DNA of 55,723 bases, taken from the NCBI GenBank assembly GCA_030849075.1, contig JASAOO010003408.1, positions 1 through 55,723 on the forward strand. Direction: 5' to 3'. Below are positions 31,101 through 39,802 of this stretch, one piece after another. This DNA comes from Zelonia costaricensis. Its lineage: Eukaryota; Euglenozoa; Kinetoplastea; Trypanosomatida; Trypanosomatidae. Below the pieces are notes generated by a model. That model was not told the DNA's origin and ran no database searches. It saw only the letters and a program-made list of their open reading frames with translations. Both the position numbers and the translations under genes were made by a program. Positions within the stretch are counted from its first letter, which is position 1; every line of letters begins with the position of its first letter.

Positions 31101-33678
31101 GACGGCAACGGCGTCGGACGCGGGGGTACCTGGGGTGCGCGTGCGCTGCCTGCCGCCGAGCAACTTCAGCGAGCCGCTCCCGCACCGCAGCCTGCTCACG
31201 GTGCAGCTGTGGTACGGCGGCGAGCTGACGACTGTGGTACTGCAGAGGCTGCGCGGCGTTGTCGTCTACCTTGACGGCGTGGCCGAGCTCTGCTCGCCAG
31301 ACCTGCCGTCTGGCGTGCGCCTGCTGCTGCACCGCGACGGAAGCTACGTGGCGGCGACGGAGCGGGCACGGCTGCTTGTCGCGGCAAGTGGGCGCTGCAC
31401 CCTCTGCGAGGGCTGTGCGCGCGGCCGGATGGTGCGGCAGCTCGAGGTGGGGCTGGCGACCGCCGTGACCGCGCCGGAGGTGCGGCGGGTGGAGCGGGAG
31501 GACGGGCACCAGCTGGAGCTCATCTGCAGCGGCGGCGCGGAGGGGGAGGAGCAGCCGAGTCTGAGGCCGTCGCCGCTGGGCCGCGTGCGCAGCATCGTCT
31601 TCGGGCCCGGTGCGGCGGTGGAGCAGGGCGCGGTGGCTGGGGAGTGGCGCTGGCGCTTCGACGGGGTGCCGGTGGTGTACTGCGACGCCGCTGCGGCGGA
31701 GCTGGCGCTCGCCGTGGACGAGGAGAACGGTGGCGGGGAGCGGTTCGCGTACCAGCCGCAGTCCGAGAGCTTTGCGCTTCTCCGACGTGGCGGCGGCCAC
31801 GGCGAGGCGTCTGCTGCAGACGTCCGCGTCGCCGCGTCCCTGGCGCTGCGCAGCTGCCGCCTCACCCTCTTCACGCAGCACAGCAGTGGCGGCGGTGTCT
31901 TCGTGGTGGACTGCGCCTACGGCGGCGCTGTCGGACGGGTGGGCGACACGCATGTGTACCGCGTGTCGCCGTTTGGGCGGTGCTTTGAGGAGTCGCTGGC
32001 TGCCACAGAGCCGCGTTCGTGCCAGCTCGTGCTGCCTACCGCGTACAAGCGGCCGCGCAAGCGACCGGCCGAGGCGGTGCTGCTTGCAGAGTTCGCCAGT
32101 CCAAGCTTCCACCGTGCTGTCGCCGGCGCCGAAGAGGGCGAGGACGTGCGCCCCTCAGCCGCAGGGGCGAAGGTGGAACCGCTGCACCTGGGCGTGGCGG
32201 CAGCGTTGCAGCTCCCCATCAGGCAGCCCAGCGTCGCGGCGCCCGCGGCATCGCCGGCTGCCGCATCCTACAACGCGCTAGCGCTACCGCCACGCGCCAC
32301 CTTCTCTGCCGCTTCAGCTGCCCACGTCAAGGTGCGGTGCGTCGCGGTGCATCCAGGCGGTCAGCAACAGGTGGTGCTGGACGATGCGTCGTGGGCGTCG
32401 TGGGTGCAGTGGTGGCGCCAGCACGGGAGCTGGAGAGCGGAGGTCTCGGAAGGCGTCGGCCCGAGCGACGGCACCGCATCGGCGCGCGTCACTTTCCGCC
32501 TTATGCGCAACCGCGCGTCGTCGGGCGCGCTCGTGCCGCTCACGGAGGCCGGCGCTGAAGCGCCCCCGCCACCGCCGTTGACGGTGCAGACGTGCGTCCT
32601 GCTCGCGTCGCCGGCCGAAGCCCTGCCGACCCCGCAGTGGTGCATCGCCGGCAGTCTCGCGCAGACCTGCGAAGGCGGGGGGCCATCCGCGGCGGCAGCA
32701 GCGGCGGACGCGGCGGACAGGGCCAGTGCTGAGACGCACGTGTCCGATGCGTCCCTCACCATGGGTGGCGCGACGGTGTCACCGGCGTCTGAAGCGCAGA
32801 CTGCCGGCCAAGCCTCTGCAGCATCAGCGGACTTGGCGAGCCCGCCTGCCGCGCCACCCCGCCCGAGTCGCGGTGGCGCCGGCCCTCTCCGGTACTGGTC
32901 CTCCCGCCTTGCCCCTCCCTCCGTGCCCCAAACGCCAGCACCGGCGTCTCCGGCCGCGGCTGACGACCAGAGCCACCCCCCAGCGGTACGGGCGCAGACC
33001 GCCACGCCTCCGTCAGCCGCCGCTATGGCCGCTATGGCGGCGCCGGCTGCAGGTGGGGAGGCCTCGTCGAGTGCCGCCGGTGCCTCCTCCAAGGCACGCA
33101 CAGGCGCGGGGCACTCTGGCAAAGTCCCGCTCATGCGCTCGTACCGCCCCGCCACCGACGCCTTCACCGGCACCAACGCGTCCTCGCGCTACCACACACC
33201 GCTGCTCTCGGTGCAGCCGCAGCAGGTGGAGTTCGGCAACGTCCTGCATGGCCGCCGCTACGTGGCCACAGTGCGCGTGACGAACACGTCGACCGTGCCG
33301 TGCCGCTACCGCGTGCGCATCGCTGCGCCGCTGCGGCCGTACCTGTCGGCCGCCTACTCGAGGCAGTTTGTGGCGCCGGGCATCACGACGGAGGTGACCA
33401 TCGAACTTGCCGGCAGCCAGCCGTACGGCGTCACCGACTCCGACGTCGCCATTGTGCATGAGGGGGGTGTGGTGGAGGTGGGTGTGTGGTGGTGCACGAC
33501 CGACGACACGCACGCGGAGCAGTTGGGTGAGGGCGTCGAGTGCGCTGGCTGGATGCTGCAGAAGCCGGAGCTTCAGCACCCGTACAAGCCCCCGACGGAG
33601 GAGCAGCGGCAGCAGGAGCAGGCCGAGGACGGCGCCGTGTCCGATTCCGATGAAGCCCTCGATGTCCCGGTGCTGTAG
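28189..33678 (+). CDS. PF6/SPAG17-like axonemal central-pair protein
   Basis: An 1829-aa protein matching the plan of PF6/SPAG17, the scaffold of the C1a projection of the central pair in motile flagella (family members exceed 2000 aa). The N-terminal region has short conserved blocks between Ala-rich linkers. A run of eight Gln encoded by CAG lies at nt 28954-28977, and an acidic block of Asp/Glu at about residues 674-700. A central conserved region around residues 960-1120 covers HASFPIHGCVMTATASD and the following strands. The C-terminal domain at about 1665-1770 (PQQVEFGNVLHGRRYVATV, TNTSTVPCRYRV, FVAPGITTEVTIEL) is an ASH/MSP-type immunoglobulin fold as in SPAG17. Expected site: flagellar axoneme, in beat control. 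I start at 28189 after a candidate acceptor; an in-frame ATG at 27718 would add 157 low-complexity residues and is unlikely. Confidence 0.8.
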   Translation: MESPPTTPGAVEDQFRPTVLLLCSHTPDNIDAAAVARQLQPRFRSGDFYVVSAAAAVDGAGAASEGRKTRFSDALAHSATATPQDRLSNNVQAALAKIAAARRKAWQAAEHARAAQLAALKADYMEDGLSAAEALAAAQAELNGRSGSDNDDDGSLDGTNQESGGTGRLPPCVCVLHVPLSVVDVSRVARDVPGVAAVLLLDAACPIRELAGTPGVVGRKSSFASTSPHLPGDRSKARGAAASGAAAVTASGAAKQQQQQQQQLGTAVLSGGNVEDVVASFNRAVAGQPRDAAIQNVLLHRVAYPTEATGAGATGSSVFRPAVPTAQFLSTVHSLVLRVLGSWVRYDAWRGRRALVQVPLYTPLIDVDAAAAAAVVDEAAAAAAAADRRPSKRRSGGAAGGPGVREESIPASATADPPTTPAQPRRMDEVAAEQFEYRAFMQRWCAATGVKAATGAVDADAENPIAAAPAVQACLCACVCQVSSLQGPSTLRGAADTSAAQLSEDVRAACALCRTTIATAVGASPPSCATDLAAVQEGTVAARLECLADFVTPAPALDAPCAEAALADVVGACAGAAALPAVTTALTTTPGAGDALHWLGAALVRRDQQGWDVAVRRWMDSVFLCLRQPTAVEDGVPRTQHTTYLLSCPTTFPRYFAEEDFLDAEGRHYAPSSIADDETDEEEADEEDEEEPEDSSEDNASDRHSDDSDVAGMVPVATKPTPAARPVPTPAGPVTDHVDVIAQQLRRRRVLEQVRLCHTRPPVQELLCGPASCRAVATETQWMEAKDGTVVEVARTAANGAQVDCRIRDTDARVEAGFMLECPPASYPQSSNAAGTSTGDASPAAALPESTVASGVRGCLAVGRHLRVMTQVVADNERAVAHAAHAAAVAAAKEAAVAQYEAQFSRGGKATKARDKTAPASQLTLEQITESLLAALPPLPAAADSPTAAGTAAAPPVMQVHASFPIHGCVMTATASDAGVPGVRVRCLPPSNFSEPLPHRSLLTVQLWYGGELTTVVLQRLRGVVVYLDGVAELCSPDLPSGVRLLLHRDGSYVAATERARLLVAASGRCTLCEGCARGRMVRQLEVGLATAVTAPEVRRVEREDGHQLELICSGGAEGEEQPSLRPSPLGRVRSIVFGPGAAVEQGAVAGEWRWRFDGVPVVYCDAAAAELALAVDEENGGGERFAYQPQSESFALLRRGGGHGEASAADVRVAASLALRSCRLTLFTQHSSGGGVFVVDCAYGGAVGRVGDTHVYRVSPFGRCFEESLAATEPRSCQLVLPTAYKRPRKRPAEAVLLAEFASPSFHRAVAGAEEGEDVRPSAAGAKVEPLHLGVAAALQLPIRQPSVAAPAASPAAASYNALALPPRATFSAASAAHVKVRCVAVHPGGQQQVVLDDASWASWVQWWRQHGSWRAEVSEGVGPSDGTASARVTFRLMRNRASSGALVPLTEAGAEAPPPPPLTVQTCVLLASPAEALPTPQWCIAGSLAQTCEGGGPSAAAAAADAADRASAETHVSDASLTMGGATVSPASEAQTAGQASAASADLASPPAAPPRPSRGGAGPLRYWSSRLAPPSVPQTPAPASPAAADDQSHPPAVRAQTATPPSAAAMAAMAAPAAGGEASSSAAGASSKARTGAGHSGKVPLMRSYRPATDAFTGTNASSRYHTPLLSVQPQQVEFGNVLHGRRYVATVRVTNTSTVPCRYRVRIAAPLRPYLSAAYSRQFVAPGITTEVTIELAGSQPYGVTDSDVAIVHEGGVVEVGVWWCTTDDTHAEQLGEGVECAGWMLQKPELQHPYKPPTEEQRQQEQAEDGAVSDSDEALDVPVL
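28954..28977 (+). repeat. (CAG)8 trinucleotide run in PF6-like gene
   Basis: A perfect CAG repeat encoding eight Gln, flanked by Ala/Lys-rich low-complexity sequence. Length variation between strains is likely. Confidence 0.9.
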
Positions 33679-34276
33679 GGGGCTGCTCCGTTTGCTCTGT
33701 CAATGCCGCGGCGGTGGTGCTTCACTTTGGACCTGCAGCGGATGCGGGCTCGTCACATGTAAATAGGGGCCTCCGGGTCTGTCCGGGTGTTGCTTCTCCC
33801 CTTAGAGCTCGTCCCCGTGCATAGGCTAAAGGCACGGCGCTGTCACACACGCGCCTCCCCTCTCCCCTTCTCCTCCTCTTTCGATCGCACGTCGTGCTTC
33901 GCAGTGACGTGCCTGCAGGTGTCTTTCTTTTTCCCCGTGTCCGCGTCTCCGTGCCATGTACGTAGTCGCGCTGCGCGCGTGCGCAACTCAGGCACATGAT
34001 GTAGTGTAGATCTAGTGGGCTGCGCCTACCCGCCTCCAGAGCACTTCGAAAACGGTTTTAGCTACACAGCACGCAAAGCACGATCGTGCGCCGTTACATG
34101 GTAGCCCGCGAGTTTGCCAGCGCACACCAACAACCGACGTTGCACCCGTGCACCGTGCACCAAAAAAGGAAAACACCAAGCGCGCAGGGACATGGGGCAT
34201 TGTTGCGCACACCGCATCTGCGTGACGCTAGCGCCTTGCTGCGCGGGTCCCTCGCTCCGTCACCTGGTCCTGTCAT
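33679..34276. other. Spacer after PF6-like gene
   Basis: Mixed-composition 3' flank with a stretch of lower GC content around 34010-34100. No gene or structured RNA recognised. Confidence 0.5.
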
Positions 34277-34330
34277 CGCTGTCGTTCCTCCTCTCTTCCC
34301 CCGCCTTCCCCCCCTGTCGGATCTGTGCAG
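34277..34330 (+). promoter_or_regulatory. Predicted spliced-leader acceptor for nodulin-like MFS gene
   Basis: A CT-rich tract containing CTCCTCTCTTCCCCC and CCTTCCCCCCCTG ends in TGTGCAG at 34330, 209 nt before the ATG. Confidence 0.5.
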
Positions 34331-34539
34331 CCACCGCCTATTCACGCGCACCCCCGCCTCTTGTTCTCCATCGCCTCGCTGCCTGGCGCGCCGTGCGTGG
34401 ACGTTTGTGCGCGCCGCCTGCGCACGTCCCTCACGCGGTATCGTCCCACTTTCCCACCTCTGTAACGTGCAACGGCTGCTTTCTTGCTCTCGGTATCGCA
34501 CCGCCCTCCTGCACCCCTTCCTGAGTTTCGCAGCCTCGC

Positions 34540-36441
34540 ATGGGCTCGGACGTTGCGGACCGGCGGCCGGGCGCCACCTACCCGGTGAGCCTCCTCGGCT
34601 ACAGCCTTGAGAAGGCGTGGTTTTGTCAGTTCTGCATCGGCATCCTCATTTGCATCAACAACGGCGCGTGCTTCTGCTTCGGCATCTTCGCCCCGTACCT
34701 CGTCGTGCTGGACGGCTACAACGGCGTTCGCCTGAACATCCTCTCCACGATTGGGGTGCTGCTCAGCTACTTTTCCCTGCCCACCGGCTTCCTGTATGAC
34801 CGCAAGGGCCCGACCGCCACGCTTCTGGCCGGCACAGTGCTCAACGCCACCGGCTGGGCTGGCATGTACTACATCTTCAATAGCGCCAACTCGCCGAGCT
34901 TCGTGGTGGTCATCTTCTTCTACGGGCTCTCGCAGCTGTCCGCAAGCTTCTACGAGACCGGCAGCGTCTTGACAAACCTGAAGTCGTTTGCCTGCTACCA
35001 GGGCCGCGTCATTCTGATACAGAAGACGTTCATGGGTCTGGGCAGCTCGCTGGTTGCGCAGCTGTACCTGGCCTTCTTCGAGACCCGCTTCACCAGCATC
35101 GCCCCTTTTTTTGCCTTCCTCTTTCTCTACTCCGTCGTGGCGGGGGTGCTGAGCGTGTTGTACCTGCGCCTGCCCACGCCGGCAACCGGCTGCGTCGGCA
35201 TCAACGTCGAAGACGACGAGACGCGCGACCGCGGCGGCGGTGAGCCGCGCATGTTCTCGCTTCCGTTTAACGTTGGCACCGGCATTCTCTGCCTCGGCGT
35301 CATCTTTGTGCTTGTCGTGACCCTGGTGGAGAACTTCGTGGACGAAGTGGACAGCGTCGCGCGTTACGCCATCGGCTGCGGCACCATCCTCCTCTGCATC
35401 TCCTTCGCGGCAATGATCTTCGTCACACCCAGCTACGAGGTGAACCGACGCGCCGGCAGCAACGCCGCGTCACGGCCTGCGAGTGCGCTGCCGCCCATGA
35501 TACCCGGGACGCCTGTCGCCGCGTCACCCGTGGTCGCCGATCGAGCGAGGCGGGGCTCGGACGCGACGAGCCACGCCGAGATCTTTTTGGAGCTGCCCGT
35601 CACTGACGAGACGGTGAGCCCGACGCTGAAGGGCACCCCGCTGTACTCCGCGCCGCAGTACGGCGCAATCCCCAGCGTCGACGGCGACGGTGCCAGCGGC
35701 GCGGCGGCCACAACCCTGTACGACTTGAACTGTCTGCCTATGCACGAGAACTTGCGCCACCGCGAGCTGTGGATGATGTGGTTCGTCTGTCTTGGCGCGT
35801 GGGGCTGCATGACGGTGGTGTCCACCAACAGCCCGCTCATCTACCACGCCATCGCAGGCGACTCCTTCTCGTTGACGGTCAACACGGTCTTCGTCTCCAT
35901 CTACGGCGTAGCCAGCGCGCTGGGTCGCATCGCCGTGGGTAGCCTCTACCCGTACTTGGCGCGCCGCCGCATTCCCGTGTCTGTGATGCTGCCACTTGCG
36001 CCGCTGCTGAACGTCGTCGGTCTTCCCCTTTTTCTCATCGCTCCTGCGCAGCTGCTCTTTGTGCCCTTCTTTGTGGTGGGCCTCGGCGTTGGGTTATCGT
36101 GGGGCAGCACGGTGCTGATCGTCACGGCGCTCTTCACGACCACCAACTGCGGCAAGCACTACAGCTTCCTGTACACGGCTGGCATGCTGTCGCCGCTGCT
36201 GTTTAACATGGCCCTCTTCGCACCCATCTACGACCACTACAAGATGCAACAGCCGGCTGACGACAACGAGTACTGCAACGGCGTCCACTGCATCGCGACA
36301 GCGCTGATGGTGTGCATGGCCGTGAACCTGCTCGCTGTTCCGGTAGCGTACCTCTTCTATAAACGCACCACCCAGCGACGCGGTCTCGTCTACAACGCGG
36401 CCTCCTTGCCTGCCACTGCAATGGCCGTCGAGCGAGCTTGA
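34540..36441 (+). CDS. Nodulin-like major facilitator transporter
   Basis: A 633-aa MFS protein with six TM segments in each half and a long polar loop between them (about residues 300-407, rich in Ala, Ser, Pro and Thr). The first half carries the nodulin-like pattern: CINNGACFCFGIFAPYL near 47-63, then TIGVLLSYFSLPTGFLYDRKG with the MFS motif-A-like DRKG near 84-90. The second half has NSPLIYHAIAG and GRIAVG-type segments. Trypanosomatids have a family of nodulin-like MFS carriers, including the Leishmania plasma-membrane iron exporter LIR1; whether this is that protein or a paralogue cannot be told here. No cleavable signal peptide; TM1 begins near residue 27. The loop, with basic and Ser/Thr-rich stretches, is a likely site of regulation. 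ATG 34540 opens the frame. Confidence 0.85.
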   Translation: MGSDVADRRPGATYPVSLLGYSLEKAWFCQFCIGILICINNGACFCFGIFAPYLVVLDGYNGVRLNILSTIGVLLSYFSLPTGFLYDRKGPTATLLAGTVLNATGWAGMYYIFNSANSPSFVVVIFFYGLSQLSASFYETGSVLTNLKSFACYQGRVILIQKTFMGLGSSLVAQLYLAFFETRFTSIAPFFAFLFLYSVVAGVLSVLYLRLPTPATGCVGINVEDDETRDRGGGEPRMFSLPFNVGTGILCLGVIFVLVVTLVENFVDEVDSVARYAIGCGTILLCISFAAMIFVTPSYEVNRRAGSNAASRPASALPPMIPGTPVAASPVVADRARRGSDATSHAEIFLELPVTDETVSPTLKGTPLYSAPQYGAIPSVDGDGASGAAATTLYDLNCLPMHENLRHRELWMMWFVCLGAWGCMTVVSTNSPLIYHAIAGDSFSLTVNTVFVSIYGVASALGRIAVGSLYPYLARRRIPVSVMLPLAPLLNVVGLPLFLIAPAQLLFVPFFVVGLGVGLSWGSTVLIVTALFTTTNCGKHYSFLYTAGMLSPLLFNMALFAPIYDHYKMQQPADDNEYCNGVHCIATALMVCMAVNLLAVPVAYLFYKRTTQRRGLVYNAASLPATAMAVERA

Positions 36442-37010
36442 GACCGCTTTTCTTTCTCGTTGCGTGTGTTGCACTTCCCGTGTCCAGCGGCGCGCCAACC
36501 TGCGCACAAACGCACGCGTGTTACACAGACACGCCGACGCATACACGCCGTTCCCGCTGGAGCACCTGCACGCTTGCCTTTGATGGTGGGCGTGTTTGTT
36601 CCCCCTTTGCCTTGGGTGCGTTGAAGCGCTGCTGTTGCCGCGACGGTGGCGAAGCAAAGAAAAAAAAAAAGAACGAGAAAGAGAACGAACAGAGGTGGTG
36701 CAAGAGCTTCTGTTGACGTCCGGGACAGACGCCTGGACGGGTTGTGGTGGCGAAAGCCAGCACAACTGAAGGGAGTGCGCGTCGCCGAGGCGATGAGGTG
36801 GAGCGGACGGTCTCGACGGCGTGTGTGGACAGCCAACGGACGCTTCTCCTTTAAAGAGTGAAGAGGGGCTGGCTGGGTCAGCCGTGCGTCGCCAATGACG
36901 TGTGTGGTGGTGGGCACCTCCTCCGTCGACTTTCCAGTCGCCCATCTACAGCTGCACACGGGTTTATGACATCTGGTCATCCACGCCTCATGCAGCACAC
37001 GCAAAGATCC
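36442..37010. other. Spacer before Ras-like gene
   Basis: The 3' flank of the nodulin-like transporter. It has an A-rich patch at 36658-36690. No gene seen. Confidence 0.55.
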
Positions 37011-37059
37011 GCTTTTCTCTTGTCGCACTTCTCCTCACGGATCTTTCGCTTCACACAAG
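37011..37059 (+). promoter_or_regulatory. Predicted spliced-leader acceptor for Ras-like gene
   Basis: A TC-rich tract (CTTTTCTCTTGTCGCACTTC, then ATCTTTCGCTTCACACAAG) ends in AG at 37058-37059, giving a 100-nt 5' UTR. Confidence 0.55.
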
Positions 37060-37159
37060 GTAGGGAATAAGGAAAAACGGGTGTGGCCGCGACCTGCCGC
37101 GCACACGTACGCACGCGCACAAACCCGTTCAAGCACACTTGCACAGCTGTGCGTGCGGC

Positions 37160-37819
37160 ATGCCTGACATTCCCGTCGTGGTGCTCGGCAGTGGTGGGGT
37201 GGGCAAGAGCTGCCTCACCATCCAGTACGTGCAGGGTCACTTTGTCGACCAGCACGACGCCACCATCGAGGACGTCTACCGCAAAACGACCTCCGTCGAT
37301 GGACAGCCCGCGGTGCTGACGGTGGTGGACACCGCGGGGCAGGACGCGTTCGAGGCGATGCGCGATCCGTATCTCAGGAAAGGCCACGGCTTTGTACTTG
37401 TGTACAGCATCACCGACGCGGAGAGCTTCGAAAGCGCCCGCCGCCTGTACGCCCACCTGCAGCGCATCCGTGCCGGCCGTCCCGCGCCGTGCGTCGTGGT
37501 GGCCAACAAGGCAGACCAGGACGCCTACCGCGCCGTCAGCGCCGAGACGGGGGTACAGTGGGCGGCGGACCTGCGGGCGCCGTTCATGGAAGTCACAGCG
37601 CGGGACCACAAGGCCGCCCAGCGCGTCTTCGAGCAGCTCGTGCGCGCCGTCCGCACCGCGTCAGCGGGGGCCGGCGCGCCGGCGCAGCTCTCTGAGTCTG
37701 CAGAGGAGACGGCAGGTGGCGGTGCAGCCGTAGCGCCGACGACCGCCGCACCTCCAGCCCCAGCGGCCGCGTCCGGAAAGAAGAGGAAACGCAAGCACCA
37801 CTGGTGCGCCGTCGCGTAG
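37160..37819 (+). CDS. Ras-subfamily small GTPase with C-terminal CaaX box
   Basis: A 219-aa GTPase whose G motifs match Ras/Rap/Rheb rather than Rab or Rho. G1 is GSGGVGKS, with Gly at the Ras Gly12 and Gly13 positions. The switch I/effector segment is DATIEDVYRK with the key Thr. G3 is DTAGQDAFEAMRDPYLR with the Gln61 equivalent. G4 is NKAD, and G5 is TAR where SAK is usual. After the G domain (to about residue 168) comes an Ala/Pro-rich linker, then a basic stretch KKRKRKHHW and CAVA at the end. The C-terminal Ala predicts farnesylation, and with the basic patch membrane attachment, probably to the plasma membrane. It should be a normal GTP-hydrolysing switch. ATG 37160 begins directly before the first beta strand; upstream codons have only a TTG. 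Confidence 0.9.
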   Translation: MPDIPVVVLGSGGVGKSCLTIQYVQGHFVDQHDATIEDVYRKTTSVDGQPAVLTVVDTAGQDAFEAMRDPYLRKGHGFVLVYSITDAESFESARRLYAHLQRIRAGRPAPCVVVANKADQDAYRAVSAETGVQWAADLRAPFMEVTARDHKAAQRVFEQLVRAVRTASAGAGAPAQLSESAEETAGGGAAVAPTTAAPPAPAAASGKKRKRKHHWCAVA

Positions 37820-38276
37820 CTGCCACGTCACCTCACCCCTCCTGCTCCCCCGCTGCTCCCTCCCACGTCTGCGATGGTGCCACCGCTCACCTTGGCAGGC
37901 GCGCCGCGCTCTGCCCTCCACCTCCCCCCCCTCCCGCAACTCCTTGCACGTCTCCTATTTCCACTCACGCCCCGTCTACACGTGCGACGCGGGGAGGTCG
38001 ACATAATTTAGACGCGAGTTGCGCGCATCGTCCGAGAGGCTCGACGCCGACCACTGGGGCAGGAGACAGAAACGCGCTCTGCGGCTCCGTGTACGCGGAA
38101 TCAAGCGCCGTCAAAGCGACCGCTGCTCCCCCCCCTGCACCGCTCTCCCAGCTGCAGGGCGTGCAGACGCAGCATCCACACAATGCGCGGACTTTGCTGC
38201 CGTCGTGGCTTCCCTATGCACCGCTTTCACGTCACGCAGCCCCGCCGTGCGCTGCGCATCTACACTGTCTTGATGC
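37820..38276. other. Spacer before EEP-like gene
   Basis: C-rich spacer. An in-frame ATG at 38183 exists but lies before the pyrimidine tract and acceptor of the next gene. No gene seen. Confidence 0.5.
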
Positions 38277-38321
38277 TCCCTCCTCCCCCTCCGCCTCCCT
38301 TTCTGACACTCTCTACGCCAG
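38277..38321 (+). promoter_or_regulatory. Predicted spliced-leader acceptor for EEP-like gene
   Basis: A C/T tract ends in CTCTCTACGCCAG at 38321, giving a 59-nt 5' UTR before ATG 38381. This argues against use of the ATG at 38183, which is upstream of the site. Confidence 0.6.
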
Positions 38322-38380
38322 GCGTGCTCTCACCGTCGTCTGTGTGTGTTTTCCTTTATTCTCTGCAATCTGTGTGCGCC

Positions 38381-39802
38381 ATGGCGGGCGCCGCTGCGAC
38401 TGCCGCGACGCTGCAGGTCGCCACGTACAAGCTCAACTTCCACACCACGGAGAACAATTGGGCCGCCGTTGCGCAGCGCATCGCCACAGATGAGCGCACC
38501 GACGTGTGGTGCCTGCAGGGGGGCACGGTCCGGAGTTTGAAGGCGTTGCCAGACGCCTTCTCACGCACGGCGTCACGGGGTCTCATGTTTGTCAGCCGCG
38601 ACGCCACGGTGCGCCTGACGGAGGTGGCGTACGTCAACCTAGCACCGCTGCTGCTTGAGGCCGCGCTGCAGTGCACGGCCGTGGCCGATGCGCTACCCAT
38701 CTCTGCCTTTCACCTCCGCAAACTGCCTCTCGTGGTGGCCTTCGCCGCGTGCGAGGTGCTGCAGCCGCGAGCAGGCGACCGACCCGCTGAGCCACCGGCA
38801 CCGTGCCGCACGCTGATCGTCAACGTTGACTTCGAGCGCGTGCGGGACTGGGGCACGCCGTTTCACTGCAGCGTGGTGCACGTCTTGAGCTCGCTAATTT
38901 GGGGCGAGAAGCGCGGGTACGCTCGGCAGTGGCGCTGCCGACATGCGTGCCTCGCCGGCAGCTTCTTTTTTCCGCCAGACTCCGCGCCGTACGCGATACT
39001 GACCACGCGAAGCGCCGGCGTGCCAGAGACCGTGCCCGCCTTGTTTGTCGTCCCGCCGCACATCTGCAGCAATGCCGATAACGACGAGGGCGCAGCCGCG
39101 AGTGCGGTGCCACAGACGTGCAGTGCTGTTGTCTCCGCATCGGCCCAGCGTGCGTGTGCCGTGCAGGAGGTGCTTGGCGTCCACATTGAGCACGCGGCAC
39201 ACGAAGCACCGCTTCAGCACGTGCGCGCGTTCCTCGACTGCAGCGGGGCAGCTGCGGGACAGGAACTGGAGCTGTCGTCCAAGGGCTCAGACGGGTGGTG
39301 GCTGCTGCGCCAGCCGCTCGACACGTTCGCCACGCAAGCGGTGGTTGTGCGCCTGCAATGGCCGGCCGGTTCAGGCGATGCCGGAAAGCGGCGCCGCGTG
39401 CACTTTCTCGTTCGCGCTGACGGCGTGCTGCCGCCGCAATGGCAGGCGGCAGAGCGCGTTGTGCGCGGCGGGGCCCCTGCACTGCGCAGCATTATGGCCG
39501 GCTCGTGCGCGGCCGAGGGTGTCGCAACGGCTGCCGCGGAGCTTGCGGCACTTCAAGCGATGCGTGGGCAGGCTGCTTCTCCGCCGGCGGGTCTCGGGAC
39601 GGCATGCGGCGAGCCACTCATCACAGCCCTGTACCAGACGAGCGCGCCGATCGCAAGCGGATGTCACGACTACATTTTTGTGTCGACTTTCGCAGGCGTG
39701 ACAACGGTATCCCGGCCGCCGCACAGCATCGACACTTTTGCACAGGAGCGGGTGACGCCACACCTTCCCCTGTGCACGCGAATCACGATTCCCCTGCCAT
39801 AG
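38381..39802 (+). CDS. Degenerate EEP-fold (CCR4/nocturnin-like) protein, probable pseudoenzyme
   Basis: A 473-aa protein with no intact motif set, but the order of its landmarks follows the endonuclease/exonuclease/phosphatase fold of CCR4, nocturnin and Angel. VATYKLNF (14-21) stands for the usual tyrosine-asparagine strand, with Lys17 for Asn. TDVWCLQGG has Gly47 for the catalytic Glu of LQE. RGLMFVSRDATVRLTEV resembles the 'GxAIFY' strand. TLIVNVDF (148-150 NVD) stands for NTH. LAGSFFFPPDSAPYAIL has Ser194 and Phe196 for the Asp and Asn of GDFNSxPDS. HDYIFVS keeps Asp430 and TPHLPL keeps His461 of SDH. So three of five expected catalytic positions are changed, which predicts loss of nuclease activity. 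There is an extra region (about residues 220-400) between GSFFF and DYIF. No targeting signal is clear. An RNA-binding or scaffold role is inference. The fold call rests on motif order only. Confidence 0.75.
   Translation: MAGAAATAATLQVATYKLNFHTTENNWAAVAQRIATDERTDVWCLQGGTVRSLKALPDAFSRTASRGLMFVSRDATVRLTEVAYVNLAPLLLEAALQCTAVADALPISAFHLRKLPLVVAFAACEVLQPRAGDRPAEPPAPCRTLIVNVDFERVRDWGTPFHCSVVHVLSSLIWGEKRGYARQWRCRHACLAGSFFFPPDSAPYAILTTRSAGVPETVPALFVVPPHICSNADNDEGAAASAVPQTCSAVVSASAQRACAVQEVLGVHIEHAAHEAPLQHVRAFLDCSGAAAGQELELSSKGSDGWWLLRQPLDTFATQAVVVRLQWPAGSGDAGKRRRVHFLVRADGVLPPQWQAAERVVRGGAPALRSIMAGSCAAEGVATAAAELAALQAMRGQAASPPAGLGTACGEPLITALYQTSAPIASGCHDYIFVSTFAGVTTVSRPPHSIDTFAQERVTPHLPLCTRITIPLP

Noticed and set aside
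34540..36441. Naming the nodulin-like transporter as LIR1
   Set aside because: Only family-level resemblance is visible; trypanosomatids have several nodulin-like paralogues.
38183..38380. In-frame ATG extension of the EEP-like protein
   Set aside because: It spans the pyrimidine tract and AG at 38277-38321, so it would be removed by trans-splicing; the added residues are Pro-rich tract translation.
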